Below, piece by piece: positions 53,086 to 64,000 of a stretch of 64,000 bases of DNA. The translations under genes and the position numbers were made by a program. The DNA lies in contig CACFOR010000003.1 in assembly GCA_902567785.1 (NCBI GenBank), forward strand, positions 85,001 to 149,000, read 5' to 3'. The notes under the pieces are model-generated. The model was given only the letters and a program-made list of their open reading frames with translations. It was not told the DNA's origin and searched no databases. The first letter of the stretch is position 1. Every line of letters starts with the position of its first letter. Origin of the DNA: an uncultured Pelagibacteraceae bacterium (GTDB taxonomy: Bacteria > Pseudomonadota > Alphaproteobacteria > Pelagibacterales > Pelagibacteraceae).

Positions 53086-54000
53086 ATGAAAGGTAAAAAA
53101 GCAATTCTTTTATTTGGTCCAACTACATCTGGAAAATCAAAATTAGCAATAGATATAGGTAAAAAATATAAAGGTGAAATTATCAACGCAGATAGCATGC
53201 AGGTCTATAAAGAAATTAAAATTTTGTCTGCAAGACCAAATGATAAAAGTATAAAACATCATTTATACGGATTTGTTTCAGCAAAAAAAAATTTTTCAGT
53301 TGGGTCTTGGTACAAATTAGCCGCTACAAAAATTAAGGAAATTAATAAAAGAGGCAAAGTCGCTATCGTTGCAGGTGGAACAGGTTTATATTTTAAAGCT
53401 TTAGTTGACGGATTAGCAGAAATACCCGAAGTTCCAAAAATAAATTATAGTCACCTTAATCTTACAGATAGAAGGAAATTACAAAGCTCTTATAGAAAAA
53501 GGAATCCAAAAATTTTTGAGGGAATAAATACAAATGATATACAAAGAATTTCTAGAGCAATTTCCGTTTACAATGCTACTGGAATAACTTTGAATGATTG
53601 GAAAAAAAAGAAAAATAAGAAACATTTTAATTCAAAGAAATTTATAAAAATTTGTCTCATTCCACCCAAACCAGAATTAGAATTGAGGATCAAAAAAAGA
53701 TTTTTGAATATGTTAAAAAAAGGAGCGGTAGGTGAAGTTAAAAAATACAGAAAATTAAATTTATCATTTGACTCATTGCATACATCAAATTCAATAATAG
53801 GACTTAGAGAAATTGAATCATTTTTAGCTAAAAAAATTTCAATGAATGAGTTAAAAGAGCAAGTTCTTATAAAAACAAGGCAATACGCCAAAAGACAATA
53901 TACTTGGCAAAGAGGTCAGATGAAGAATTGGAAAGCTTTTGAAGATACAAATTATCTTAATTTACGAAAAAAAGTTCTAAGTTATTTATCTAAAACTTGA
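53086..54000 (+). CDS. miaA: tRNA dimethylallyltransferase
   Basis: This 304-residue enzyme adds the dimethylallyl group to A37 of tRNAs that read UNN codons. AILLFGPTTSGKSKLAIDIG is the P-loop, INADSMQVYKEIKILSARPN the substrate motif, KVAIVAGGTGLYFKALVDGL the central motif, and TRQYAKRQYTWQRGQ the C-terminal tRNA-contact motif. Length and motif order are standard. It lies 31 nt before ilvB and is probably transcribed with degP. Confidence 0.95.
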   Translation: MKGKKAILLFGPTTSGKSKLAIDIGKKYKGEIINADSMQVYKEIKILSARPNDKSIKHHLYGFVSAKKNFSVGSWYKLAATKIKEINKRGKVAIVAGGTGLYFKALVDGLAEIPEVPKINYSHLNLTDRRKLQSSYRKRNPKIFEGINTNDIQRISRAISVYNATGITLNDWKKKKNKKHFNSKKFIKICLIPPKPELELRIKKRFLNMLKKGAVGEVKKYRKLNLSFDSLHTSNSIIGLREIESFLAKKISMNELKEQVLIKTRQYAKRQYTWQRGQMKNWKAFEDTNYLNLRKKVLSYLSKT

Positions 54001-54031
54001 CCATCATCAAAACTCGGTTAGATTATCATTA

Positions 54032-55792
54032 ATGGCAAAATTAATGACAGGTGCAGAAATAGTTTTTCAAGTCTTGGAAGACAATGATGTAAAACATATA
54101 TTTGGTTACCCGGGAGGTGCCGTTTTACCAATATATGATGAATTAAAAAATCATAAAAAAATAAAACATATTTTGGTTCGACACGAACAAGGAGCTGGTC
54201 ACGCAGCTGAAGGATACGCAAGATCATCTGGAAAACCAGGTGTGCTATTAGTTACATCAGGTCCAGGAGCAACAAATGCTGTTACAGCTTTAACAGACGC
54301 TTACATGGATTCTGTTCCGTTGGTTTGTATTACAGGACAAGTGCCTACACATCTCATAGGCACTGATGCTTTTCAAGAATGTGACACAACTGGAATTACA
54401 AGACCTTGTACAAAACATAATTGGTTAGTTAAAGATGTTAATAAATTGTCATCCATAATGTACAAAGCATTCGAAGTCGCTACTTCTGGAAGACCAGGAC
54501 CTGTTTTAGTTGATATACCAAAGGATATTCAGTTTGCAAAAGGAAAATATATTAAACCTAAAAAAATAAATAATGGCACGACAAAAGTCGAGTTCAACGG
54601 AAAAGATAATGATATCCAAGCTGCGCTTGAATTAATTAAAAAATCTTCAAAACCAATTTTTTATACAGGCGGAGGCGTGATTAATTCAGGACCAAAAGCA
54701 ACCGAACTACTTCGTGAATTGGTTTCTCTCACTGGATTTCCGATTACATCTACGCTTCAAGGATTAGGAGCTTACCCAGGAAATGATCCGCAATTTTTAG
54801 GCATGCTTGGAATGCATGGAACTTACGAAGCAAATAATGCAATGCATGATTGCGATTTAATGATAAATGTTGGTGCGAGATTCGATGACAGGATAACAGG
54901 AAAGATTGATGAGTTTTCTCCAAAATCAAAAAAAATACATATAGATATTGATCCTTCTTCAATAAATAAAAATGTTAAAGTTGATCTAGCTATAGTGGGA
55001 GATGTTAAACTTGTTCTTGAAAAAGTGGTCTCTGTTTTTAAACAGAAAAATCCTGACTTTGCTAACTCTAATAAACACAATATATCAGCATGGTGGACTC
55101 AAATTGAAAATTGGAGAAAGAAAAATTCTCTTGGTTTTAAAAATAGTAAAGAGGTGATCAAACCACAATATGCTGTGCAAAGACTTTACGAATTAACAAA
55201 GGCACAAGATGCTTTTATAACAACTGAAGTTGGCCAACATCAAATGTGGGCAGCTCAACATTATAAATTTACAAAGCCTAATCGTTGGATGACTTCAGGA
55301 GGTCTTGGCACAATGGGTTATGGTTTACCGGCCGCTATCGGGGTGCAAGTCGCTAATCCTGATAAATTGGTTATAGATATTGCTGGGGAAGCTTCTGTTT
55401 TAATGACAATGCAAGAAATGTCAACCGCAGCTCAGTACAATCTTCCAATAAAAATATTTATTTTAAATAATCAGTGGATGGGGATGGTTAGGCAATGGCA
55501 GGAATTATTACACGAAAAAAATTATTCTGAAAGTTATACTGCAGCTCTACCAGATTTTGTAAAATTAGCAGAAGCCTATGGCTGCGTCGGAATTCGAGCA
55601 GAAAAACCAGAAGAATTAGATTCAAAAATTGATGAGATGCTTTCCGTAAATAAACCAGTTATTTTTGATTGTATGGTTGATAAAGTTGAAAATTGCTATC
55701 CAATGATACCTTCGGGAAAACCACATAATCAAATGTTATTAGGCTCCGAAGAAGAGGAAGAAATTTCTGATGAAGGAAAGGTGTTAGTTTAA
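54032..55792 (+). CDS. ilvB: Acetolactate synthase large subunit
   Basis: This 586-residue TPP enzyme catalyses the first common step of valine, leucine and isoleucine synthesis. The N-terminal VRHEQGAGHAAEGYARSSGK holds the catalytic Glu. The C-terminal TPP-binding segment reads DIAGEASVLMTMQEMSTAAQ instead of the textbook GDGS, a form I associate with alphaproteobacterial enzymes. The region LNNQWMGMVRQWQELLHEKN follows. The small subunit gene begins 2 nt after its stop. Confidence 0.95.
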   Translation: MAKLMTGAEIVFQVLEDNDVKHIFGYPGGAVLPIYDELKNHKKIKHILVRHEQGAGHAAEGYARSSGKPGVLLVTSGPGATNAVTALTDAYMDSVPLVCITGQVPTHLIGTDAFQECDTTGITRPCTKHNWLVKDVNKLSSIMYKAFEVATSGRPGPVLVDIPKDIQFAKGKYIKPKKINNGTTKVEFNGKDNDIQAALELIKKSSKPIFYTGGGVINSGPKATELLRELVSLTGFPITSTLQGLGAYPGNDPQFLGMLGMHGTYEANNAMHDCDLMINVGARFDDRITGKIDEFSPKSKKIHIDIDPSSINKNVKVDLAIVGDVKLVLEKVVSVFKQKNPDFANSNKHNISAWWTQIENWRKKNSLGFKNSKEVIKPQYAVQRLYELTKAQDAFITTEVGQHQMWAAQHYKFTKPNRWMTSGGLGTMGYGLPAAIGVQVANPDKLVIDIAGEASVLMTMQEMSTAAQYNLPIKIFILNNQWMGMVRQWQELLHEKNYSESYTAALPDFVKLAEAYGCVGIRAEKPEELDSKIDEMLSVNKPVIFDCMVDKVENCYPMIPSGKPHNQMLLGSEEEEEISDEGKVLV

Positions 55793-55794
55793 TT

Positions 55795-57374
<1,580 letters not shown>

Positions 57375-57478
57375 CACCTCTAGTTAATTTTTTTTTGTTT
57401 TTAATCAAAAATCTTTTGCATAAAGTGCCCATAGGTTGTAGATTGTATGTCAATGAAATATCTTAATTACGAGGGTTA

Positions 57479-59065
57479 ATGTCTAAAGATAAAAATAGAG
57501 TTTATATATTTGATACAACCATGCGCGATGGTGAGCAGTCACCCGGCGCATCAATGAGTTTGGAAGAAAAAATTCAAATTTCTCGAGTTTTTGATGAGTT
57601 GGGAGTTGATATTATTGAAGCTGGGTTTCCAATAGCTTCACCAGGAGATTTTGAGGCAGTAACTGAAGTTAGCAAAGTTCTTAAAAAATCAATTCCTTGT
57701 GGATTATCTAGACATACAAAAAAAGATATTGATGCTTGTTATGAAGCTTTAAAATCTGCAAAAAGATTTAGAATCCATACTTTTATTTCAACAAGCCCTC
57801 TTCACATGAAGCACAAGTTAAATAAATCTCCAGAAGAAGTTGTGGAGTCAATAAAAGAGCATGTCACATATGCAAGAAAATTTACCGATGATGTCGAGTG
57901 GTCTTGTGAAGATGGAACAAGAACTGATATAGATTTTATGTGTAAGACCGTAGAACTTGCAATTAAATGTGGTGCAAAAACTATTAATATACCTGATACT
58001 GTTGGGTATTCAGTTCCATCAGAATTTAAAAAAATAATTGAAACGCTCATTAATAAAGTGCCAAATATAGATAAAGCAATTTTATCTACACATTGTCATA
58101 ATGATTTAGGTCTAGCTGTTGCAAATTCTTTAGCGGGAGTTTCGGCGGGAGCAAGACAAATTGAATGTACAATTAATGGGATAGGAGAAAGAGCTGGCAA
58201 TGCTGCACTTGAAGAAATTGTAATGGCGATGAAAACTAGAAATGACCTCATGCCATTTAAAACAGGAATCAATACTAAATTGTTGAGCAAAGCATCAAAA
58301 GTTGTTTCAAATGCTACTGGCTTTCCCGTTCAATTTAATAAAGCAATTGTTGGAAAAAATGCTTTTGCACATGAATCAGGAATTCATCAAGATGGAATGT
58401 TAAAAAACAGAAATACCTATGAAATTATGACACCGGAGAGTGTTGGTGTTAAACAAACTTCCTTGGTAATGGGAAAACATTCAGGAAGACATGCATTTAA
58501 AGATAAATTAACGGCACTAGGTTACAAGGATATTACCGACGATGTAATTCAAACAGCTTTTGGAAAATTTAAAATTTTAGCAGATAAGAAAAAGCATGTT
58601 TATGATGAAGATATTTCAGCTCTAGTTGATGACAGTTTAATAAAAGAAGATAACGTTATTATATTAAAATCTCTGAAAGTATTTGCTGGAACTGGGGAAC
58701 CTCAGAGAGCTGATATGACGCTAGAAGTTTATGGAGATATTAAAAAAGCATCAGAAACTGGAGACGGACCAGTAGATGCAATTTTTAAATGCATAAAAAA
58801 GTTATACCCTCATGAAGTAAAACTCCAACTATATCAAGTTCATGCAGTAACCGAAGGAACAGATGCACAAGCCACTGTAAGTGTAAGAATTGAAGAAGAT
58901 GGAAAAACAACCGTTGGTCAGGCTGCAGACACAGACACTTTAGTTGCATCAGCAAATGCATATTTAAATGCGTTAAATAAAATGATAATTAAAAGAAAAA
59001 AAACTGCTCCAGAGGAATATCGGAGCAAGAAAGAATTTAAACAAAACAAAATGAAAGGAATATAA
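57479..59065 (+). CDS. leuA: 2-isopropylmalate synthase
   Basis: This 528-residue enzyme condenses acetyl-CoA and 2-oxoisovalerate, the first step specific to leucine. VYIFDTTMRDGEQSPGASMS and STHCHNDLGLAVANSLAGVS are the HMGL-family metal and active-site motifs, and HESGIHQDGMLKNRNTYEIM is the LeuA signature. The C-terminal ~130 residues form the leucine-binding regulatory domain. It lies close to ilvBHC, so branched-chain amino acid genes are grouped here. mreB starts directly after its stop codon. Confidence 0.95.
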   Translation: MSKDKNRVYIFDTTMRDGEQSPGASMSLEEKIQISRVFDELGVDIIEAGFPIASPGDFEAVTEVSKVLKKSIPCGLSRHTKKDIDACYEALKSAKRFRIHTFISTSPLHMKHKLNKSPEEVVESIKEHVTYARKFTDDVEWSCEDGTRTDIDFMCKTVELAIKCGAKTINIPDTVGYSVPSEFKKIIETLINKVPNIDKAILSTHCHNDLGLAVANSLAGVSAGARQIECTINGIGERAGNAALEEIVMAMKTRNDLMPFKTGINTKLLSKASKVVSNATGFPVQFNKAIVGKNAFAHESGIHQDGMLKNRNTYEIMTPESVGVKQTSLVMGKHSGRHAFKDKLTALGYKDITDDVIQTAFGKFKILADKKKHVYDEDISALVDDSLIKEDNVIILKSLKVFAGTGEPQRADMTLEVYGDIKKASETGDGPVDAIFKCIKKLYPHEVKLQLYQVHAVTEGTDAQATVSVRIEEDGKTTVGQAADTDTLVASANAYLNALNKMIIKRKKTAPEEYRSKKEFKQNKMKGI

Positions 59066-60097
<1,032 letters not shown>

Positions 60098-60112
60098 TAT
60101 AAGATACGAAAT

Positions 60113-60967
60113 ATGGATACAAGTCGTGAGGATTTTGGAATAGCAATTCGATCTGCCTTTTTAAGAAAGGGGACGCAACAAAGATTTTCATTATTTGTAT
60201 TAATTGTTTTTTCAACTGTATTAATTTTTCTCGAAACAATAGAGCGTAAACCATTACAAGTTATAAGATCACTGCTCAAAGATGGAGTTTATAGAAGTGC
60301 AGTAGTTGCTACTTATCCATTAAAAATTTTTTCATCTACATATAATTTTTTTGAAGAACATATTACACTTTATAAAAACTACGATGAGCTGTTAAAGGAA
60401 AATGAAGAATTAAAAAATGATATTTCTAAATCGGATTTTTTAGAATTAGAAAATTCTCAACTAAGAAAATTAATTGATGAGCAGACTGAATCTCAATCTA
60501 ATTTATTAAGTGCAAGAGTTATGCTTGATAAACAAAGTCCTTATCTAAATTCATTTGTTATTAATATAGGAAGTAACAAAGGTATTAAAAATGGCATGGC
60601 AGTCTTAGATGGAGAAAGTTTTATAGGTAGAATAGTTGATGTTAATTATTTTTCGGCCAGAGTATTGTTAGTTACAGATTTAAATAGCAGGATACCCGTA
60701 ATAACAGAACCATCCGGTAGTCATGCAATATTGACGGGGCATGGTAAGAAAAAACCAACCTTAGAATATTTGCCTGAAAATCATAAAATTGAAGATGGTC
60801 ACAAAATATATACATCAGGCAAGGAAGGAATTTTTTCACCAGGATTAATTATTGGAGAAGTAGAAACAAATGAAGAAGAAGAAACAGCAGAGGTTTTATT
60901 AATTTCAGATCTTAATCAAATCACCTTTGTTAATGTAAATCTGGATAATGTATCTAAAAAGGAATAA
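60113..60967 (+). CDS. mreC: Rod shape-determining protein MreC
   Basis: This 284-residue protein has one N-terminal membrane helix (FSLFVLIVFSTVLIFLETIE, near residues 24-43), a short coiled coil (LLKENEELKNDISKSDFLEL) and a periplasmic beta domain. The beta domain includes NIGSNKGIKNGMAVLDGESF and VLLVTDLNSRIPVITEPSGS. It links MreB filaments to PBP2. Length is standard. Confidence 0.93.
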   Translation: MDTSREDFGIAIRSAFLRKGTQQRFSLFVLIVFSTVLIFLETIERKPLQVIRSLLKDGVYRSAVVATYPLKIFSSTYNFFEEHITLYKNYDELLKENEELKNDISKSDFLELENSQLRKLIDEQTESQSNLLSARVMLDKQSPYLNSFVINIGSNKGIKNGMAVLDGESFIGRIVDVNYFSARVLLVTDLNSRIPVITEPSGSHAILTGHGKKKPTLEYLPENHKIEDGHKIYTSGKEGIFSPGLIIGEVETNEEEETAEVLLISDLNQITFVNVNLDNVSKKE

Positions 60968-60972
60968 ATAGC

Positions 60973-61464
60973 ATGGGTATTTCTTCAAAAAATTATTGGT
61001 TTAAATTTATTGATACACTACCTCTGATAATACTTTTCATAATTTCATTAAATGGAAGTTCTGTAATTAATATAAAATTTTTTTCTATCAATATTCATTA
61101 TATACTTGTTTATTATTGGGTCTTAAGAAAACCAGAAATCCTGGGTTACGGAGTGATTTTTTTATCAGGTGTAATTAGCGATGTAGTATTGGGACTTCCA
61201 TTTGGTATAAGTTCATTATCATTATTATTTGTTGCTGGAGTTGCTGCTTATGTGAGAGTGGTAACAGTAAGAATTACACTAATAAATGACTGGATAAGCT
61301 TCATTCCAGCATTGTTATTTGCAAATTTTGTTTATTTCACATCGTTATACTTTTCTAACTATGTTGTTGACTATCTTTATTTATTAAAAAATTCTATTTT
61401 TACATTTATTTTTTACCCAGTCTTGTGGGCAATTTTTTCTCTAATCACAAGCTCAACGAAATGA
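60973..61464 (+). CDS. mreD: Rod shape-determining protein MreD
   Basis: This 163-residue protein has about five membrane helices and the segment GVIFLSGVISDVVLGLPFGI, which matches the conserved region of MreD. It is short and poorly conserved at the ends, as is usual. Its position between mreC and the PBP2 gene makes the call safe. Confidence 0.9.
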   Translation: MGISSKNYWFKFIDTLPLIILFIISLNGSSVINIKFFSINIHYILVYYWVLRKPEILGYGVIFLSGVISDVVLGLPFGISSLSLLFVAGVAAYVRVVTVRITLINDWISFIPALLFANFVYFTSLYFSNYVVDYLYLLKNSIFTFIFYPVLWAIFSLITSSTK

Positions 61465-61470
61465 TAATTT

Positions 61471-63393
61471 ATGATATCTTTTACAGAAACATTTCAAAAT
61501 AAAACAAAGTTAATTAGCAGACGTATGTTTTTTTTGTCTGGGTTAAAAGTAGCTGTTTTTATTTCCATTATTACTCGACTTTTTTATTTACAAATATCCG
61601 AAAATATTAAATACAGATCTTTATCAGATAATAATCGTTTTAGAGAATGGAAGATCGTTCCTCAAAGGGGGATAATAGAGGATTATTTTGGACAAAAAAT
61701 AGCTGACAATACTCAAACTTTTCAATTACACATGATCCCAGAAGATGTACCCAATATGGAATCTTTATTTTTTAGATTATCAAAGATAATTGATTTTAAT
61801 GAAAGAAAGAAAAAAAAAATAATTAAGAGAATAAAAAAACGTAAACCTTGGGAACCGATAATAATCTCAGATAATTTGTCTTGGTCTGAATTTTCTAGAT
61901 TGAATTTGTTTCTACATGAAATACAAGGAGTTAAACCAGTAGTAGCTTTATCAAGAAAATATTTTTCTGACGGTTCCTCTTCTCATATTATCGGTTATGT
62001 TTCAGATGCGAGTGTAAAAGATTTAGAAAATAATGAGCTAATAAGAGAAATTAATATTCCAGGACTAAAGACTGGAAAAAATGGTCTAGAAAAGTCTTTT
62101 AATAATTTAATGATTGGTACTCCGGGTATCCAAAGGTTTGAAGTTAACGCTTACGGAAAAAGAATTAAAGAGTTAGAACTCGTAAAAGGTATATCAGGAA
62201 AAAATTTTAGAACAACTATTGATCACGAAGTACAAAAATTGGCAAGCGGTTTACTCAAAGAAAAAAGTGCTTCAGTTTGTGTTATGGACATATATACCGG
62301 GGATGTAGTTTCTCTGGTATCAAGCCCTACGTTTGATCCAAATAAATTCGTTCATGGAATAAATCAAAAAGATTGGGATGATCTACTGAAGAATGAAATG
62401 AAACCTTTAATTAATAAGCCCTTAGCGGGTCTTTACCCACCGGGATCTACTATAAAACCAATCGTTGCACTTTCGGCTTTAGAAAACGACGTGATGAGCA
62501 CAAAAAAAATTGTTCAATGCAAAGGAAAAATCGAACTTTATGGCCAAACTTATCATTGTTGGAAGGAAAAGGGTCATGGATTTATGAATATGAGGAGTGG
62601 TATTAAACAATCATGCGATGTTTATTTTTATGAAGTTGCTAGAAGATTAGGTATCGATAGATTATCAGTAACATCAAAAAATTTTGGATTAGGAAAAAAG
62701 GTTTTAAATTCGTTTTACGAGGAAAAATCGGGAGTTGTACCAAATACAAAATGGAAAATAAAAAATATTGGAACTGGCTGGGTATTAGGCGAAACTTTAA
62801 TTAGTGGAATAGGTCAAGGATATTTTCAAACTACACCAATACAATTATGTTTAATGATGGCACAATTAGCTAACGGTGGATATGAAATTAAACCTAGAAT
62901 CATTGACGATAAGTTAGCTGTTCAGCCAATGGTAGATAAGTGGAGAGAAGAATTTTATTTTAAAAAAAATAATTTAGATTTGGATAGTGGGTTAGTAAAA
63001 TTATATAGAAATAAGGAAAATGTTAAATTTGTATTGGATGCTTTATTTGGGGCAACAAATGAACCGTTGGGAACTTCTTATAGATCAAGGCTTACTCAAC
63101 CTGGGTATATTTATGCAGGAAAAACTGGCACCTCTCAAATCAGAACTATTACTGAAGAAGAAAGAAAATTAAAATTAAAAAATATTGATCTGCCATATAA
63201 AAAAAGGGATCATGCTCTCTTTATCGCATTTGCACCATATAAAAATCCAAGATATTCAATCAGTGTTGTTGTGGAACATGGTGGAGCAGGAAGTTCAGGA
63301 GCAGCACCTATAGCCAAAAAGGTATTAAAAAAAGTTTTAGAGAGACAAAAGTTGAGAGAAAAATACCAACCTAATTTATTTGAGGAAGTGTAG
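61471..63393 (+). CDS. mrdA: Penicillin-binding protein 2 (peptidoglycan transpeptidase)
   Basis: This 640-residue class B PBP has an N-terminal membrane helix (FFLSGLKVAVFISIITRLFY) and a pedestal domain starting near VPQRGIIEDYFGQKIADNTQ. The transpeptidase active site shows SxxK in LYPPGSTIKPIVALS, SCD in IKQSCDVYFYEVARRLG and KTG in YAGKTGTSQIRT. It cross-links wall peptides in lateral growth with RodA as the glycan polymerase. Confidence 0.95.
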   Translation: MISFTETFQNKTKLISRRMFFLSGLKVAVFISIITRLFYLQISENIKYRSLSDNNRFREWKIVPQRGIIEDYFGQKIADNTQTFQLHMIPEDVPNMESLFFRLSKIIDFNERKKKKIIKRIKKRKPWEPIIISDNLSWSEFSRLNLFLHEIQGVKPVVALSRKYFSDGSSSHIIGYVSDASVKDLENNELIREINIPGLKTGKNGLEKSFNNLMIGTPGIQRFEVNAYGKRIKELELVKGISGKNFRTTIDHEVQKLASGLLKEKSASVCVMDIYTGDVVSLVSSPTFDPNKFVHGINQKDWDDLLKNEMKPLINKPLAGLYPPGSTIKPIVALSALENDVMSTKKIVQCKGKIELYGQTYHCWKEKGHGFMNMRSGIKQSCDVYFYEVARRLGIDRLSVTSKNFGLGKKVLNSFYEEKSGVVPNTKWKIKNIGTGWVLGETLISGIGQGYFQTTPIQLCLMMAQLANGGYEIKPRIIDDKLAVQPMVDKWREEFYFKKNNLDLDSGLVKLYRNKENVKFVLDALFGATNEPLGTSYRSRLTQPGYIYAGKTGTSQIRTITEEERKLKLKNIDLPYKKRDHALFIAFAPYKNPRYSISVVVEHGGAGSSGAAPIAKKVLKKVLERQKLREKYQPNLFEEV

Positions 63394-63395
63394 AT

Positions 63396-64000
63396 ATGGC
63401 AACAAATTTTTTTTCAAAAAAGAATTTAAGTGTTATTGATAAAATACTTTCTTTTGACTATTTCTTAGTATTTTTAGTTTTATTATTAGGAATAATAAGT
63501 CTTTTTGCTATGTATTCTTCCGAGCAAGGTGTCTTTTCTTATCATACAAAAAGTCATCTTTATCGATTTTCTGTTTTCTTTTTGTTTTTTATAATAATTT
63601 CACTTTTTAAAATTGAATATTTGTTAAGATCTGCTTATTTTTTTTATATTATAATCTTATTATTACTAATCGGTGTAGAACTATATGGTATCACAGCGTC
63701 AGGATCAAAACGTTGGATAAGTTTATTTTTTATAAATCTTCAACCTTCTGAATTAATGAAGATAGCATTAATTATTTTTTTAGCTAGATATTATTATAAA
63801 ATTCCATCACAAAACGTTAATAATATAAAATATATTATTCTGCCCTTTATTAGTTTTTTGATTCCTGTTTATTTAGTTGCAGTGCAACCTGATTTGGGTA
63901 CAGCTGTACTTATTGCTATTACAGGTTTAATAGTTATTTGGTTATCAGGATTTAGAATAAAGTATTTTTTATATTCTTCTCTTGTTTTAATTTGTTTAAT
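63396..64000 (+). CDS. rodA: RodA, SEDS-family peptidoglycan glycosyltransferase, N-terminal part
   Basis: An ATG at 63396, 2 nt after the mrdA stop, opens a frame that stays open to the end of the window, so about 200 N-terminal residues are seen. It has about six hydrophobic helices and the SEDS motifs GSKRWISLFFINLQPSELMK and VAVQPDLGTAVLIAITGL. RodA polymerises glycan strands with PBP2. The C-terminal half lies outside the window. Confidence 0.93.
   Translation, partial: MATNFFSKKNLSVIDKILSFDYFLVFLVLLLGIISLFAMYSSEQGVFSYHTKSHLYRFSVFFLFFIIISLFKIEYLLRSAYFFYIIILLLLIGVELYGITASGSKRWISLFFINLQPSELMKIALIIFLARYYYKIPSQNVNNIKYIILPFISFLIPVYLVAVQPDLGTAVLIAITGLIVIWLSGFRIKYFLYSSLVLICL

Noticed and set aside
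55381..55400. Defective TPP site in IlvB (GEAS instead of GDGS)
   Set aside because: This form occurs, to my knowledge, in other alphaproteobacterial acetolactate synthases, so it is not a sign of decay.

Overview
The window looks like a chromosome segment of a SAR11-clade alphaproteobacterium (Pelagibacterales, 'Candidatus Pelagibacter'-like). The DNA is very AT-rich and densely packed, with many 1-20 nt overlaps between genes. It carries a circularly permuted two-piece tmRNA gene of the alphaproteobacterial type and a cysteine-free 41-residue L36. A large sugar-gene block also ends directly at tRNA-Val and a lone 5S rRNA gene, which is where SAR11 genomes are known to carry their hypervariable region 2 (HVR2). 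The clade assignment is inference from these features; no search was run.

Region by region. (1) 1-2843: the end of a phosphonate/phosphite-type ABC importer (PhnD partial, PhnC, PhnE) and an EamA-type membrane protein of the kind seen beside phosphonate genes. (2) 2835-35773: about 33 kb of cell-surface glycan genes. A leftward group holds an APS-kinase-like protein and a WbpG-type amidotransferase with HisH/HisF paralogues. A divergent start at ~5960 has a palindromic operator candidate, an EPS-type MarR regulator and a NusG/RfaH-like antiterminator. The rightward genes then run through a nonulosonic (sialic-type) acid set (radical SAM, NeuB, NeuC, NeuA), two sulfotransferases, an ABC flippase between two surface-carbohydrate transferases, an aminotransferase/oxidoreductase pair, a CDP-6-deoxyhexose set, glycosyltransferases, an O-antigen ligase/polymerase, sugar dehydrogenase/epimerases and a WecA-like initiating transferase. 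(3) 35764-39024: tRNA-Val, 5S rRNA, rpmJ and the three-gene pnt transhydrogenase, all core genes. (4) 39124-41553: a further surface-sugar pair (Gmd-like plus a large membrane protein).

(5) 41566-47652: the most unusual segment. Four copies of a GC-rich motif that can fold as a pseudoknot lie in the same orientation, and one of them is the 3' end of the coding half of the tmRNA gene. Two of the others sit inside near-identical 154/155-bp direct repeats. The repeats separate a deacetylase/formyltransferase cassette from a defence-like cassette (Cas4/RecB-like nuclease with four cysteines, EVE-like domain, PD-(D/E)XK restriction enzyme candidate, C5 cytosine methyltransferase). I read this as one or more cassettes inserted at the 3' end of ssrA, although no integrase is visible.

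(6) 47653-64000: ordinary core genes: thyX, mrp, hflKC with a DUF2065 protein and degP, miaA, ilvBHC, leuA, mreBCD, mrdA and the start of rodA.
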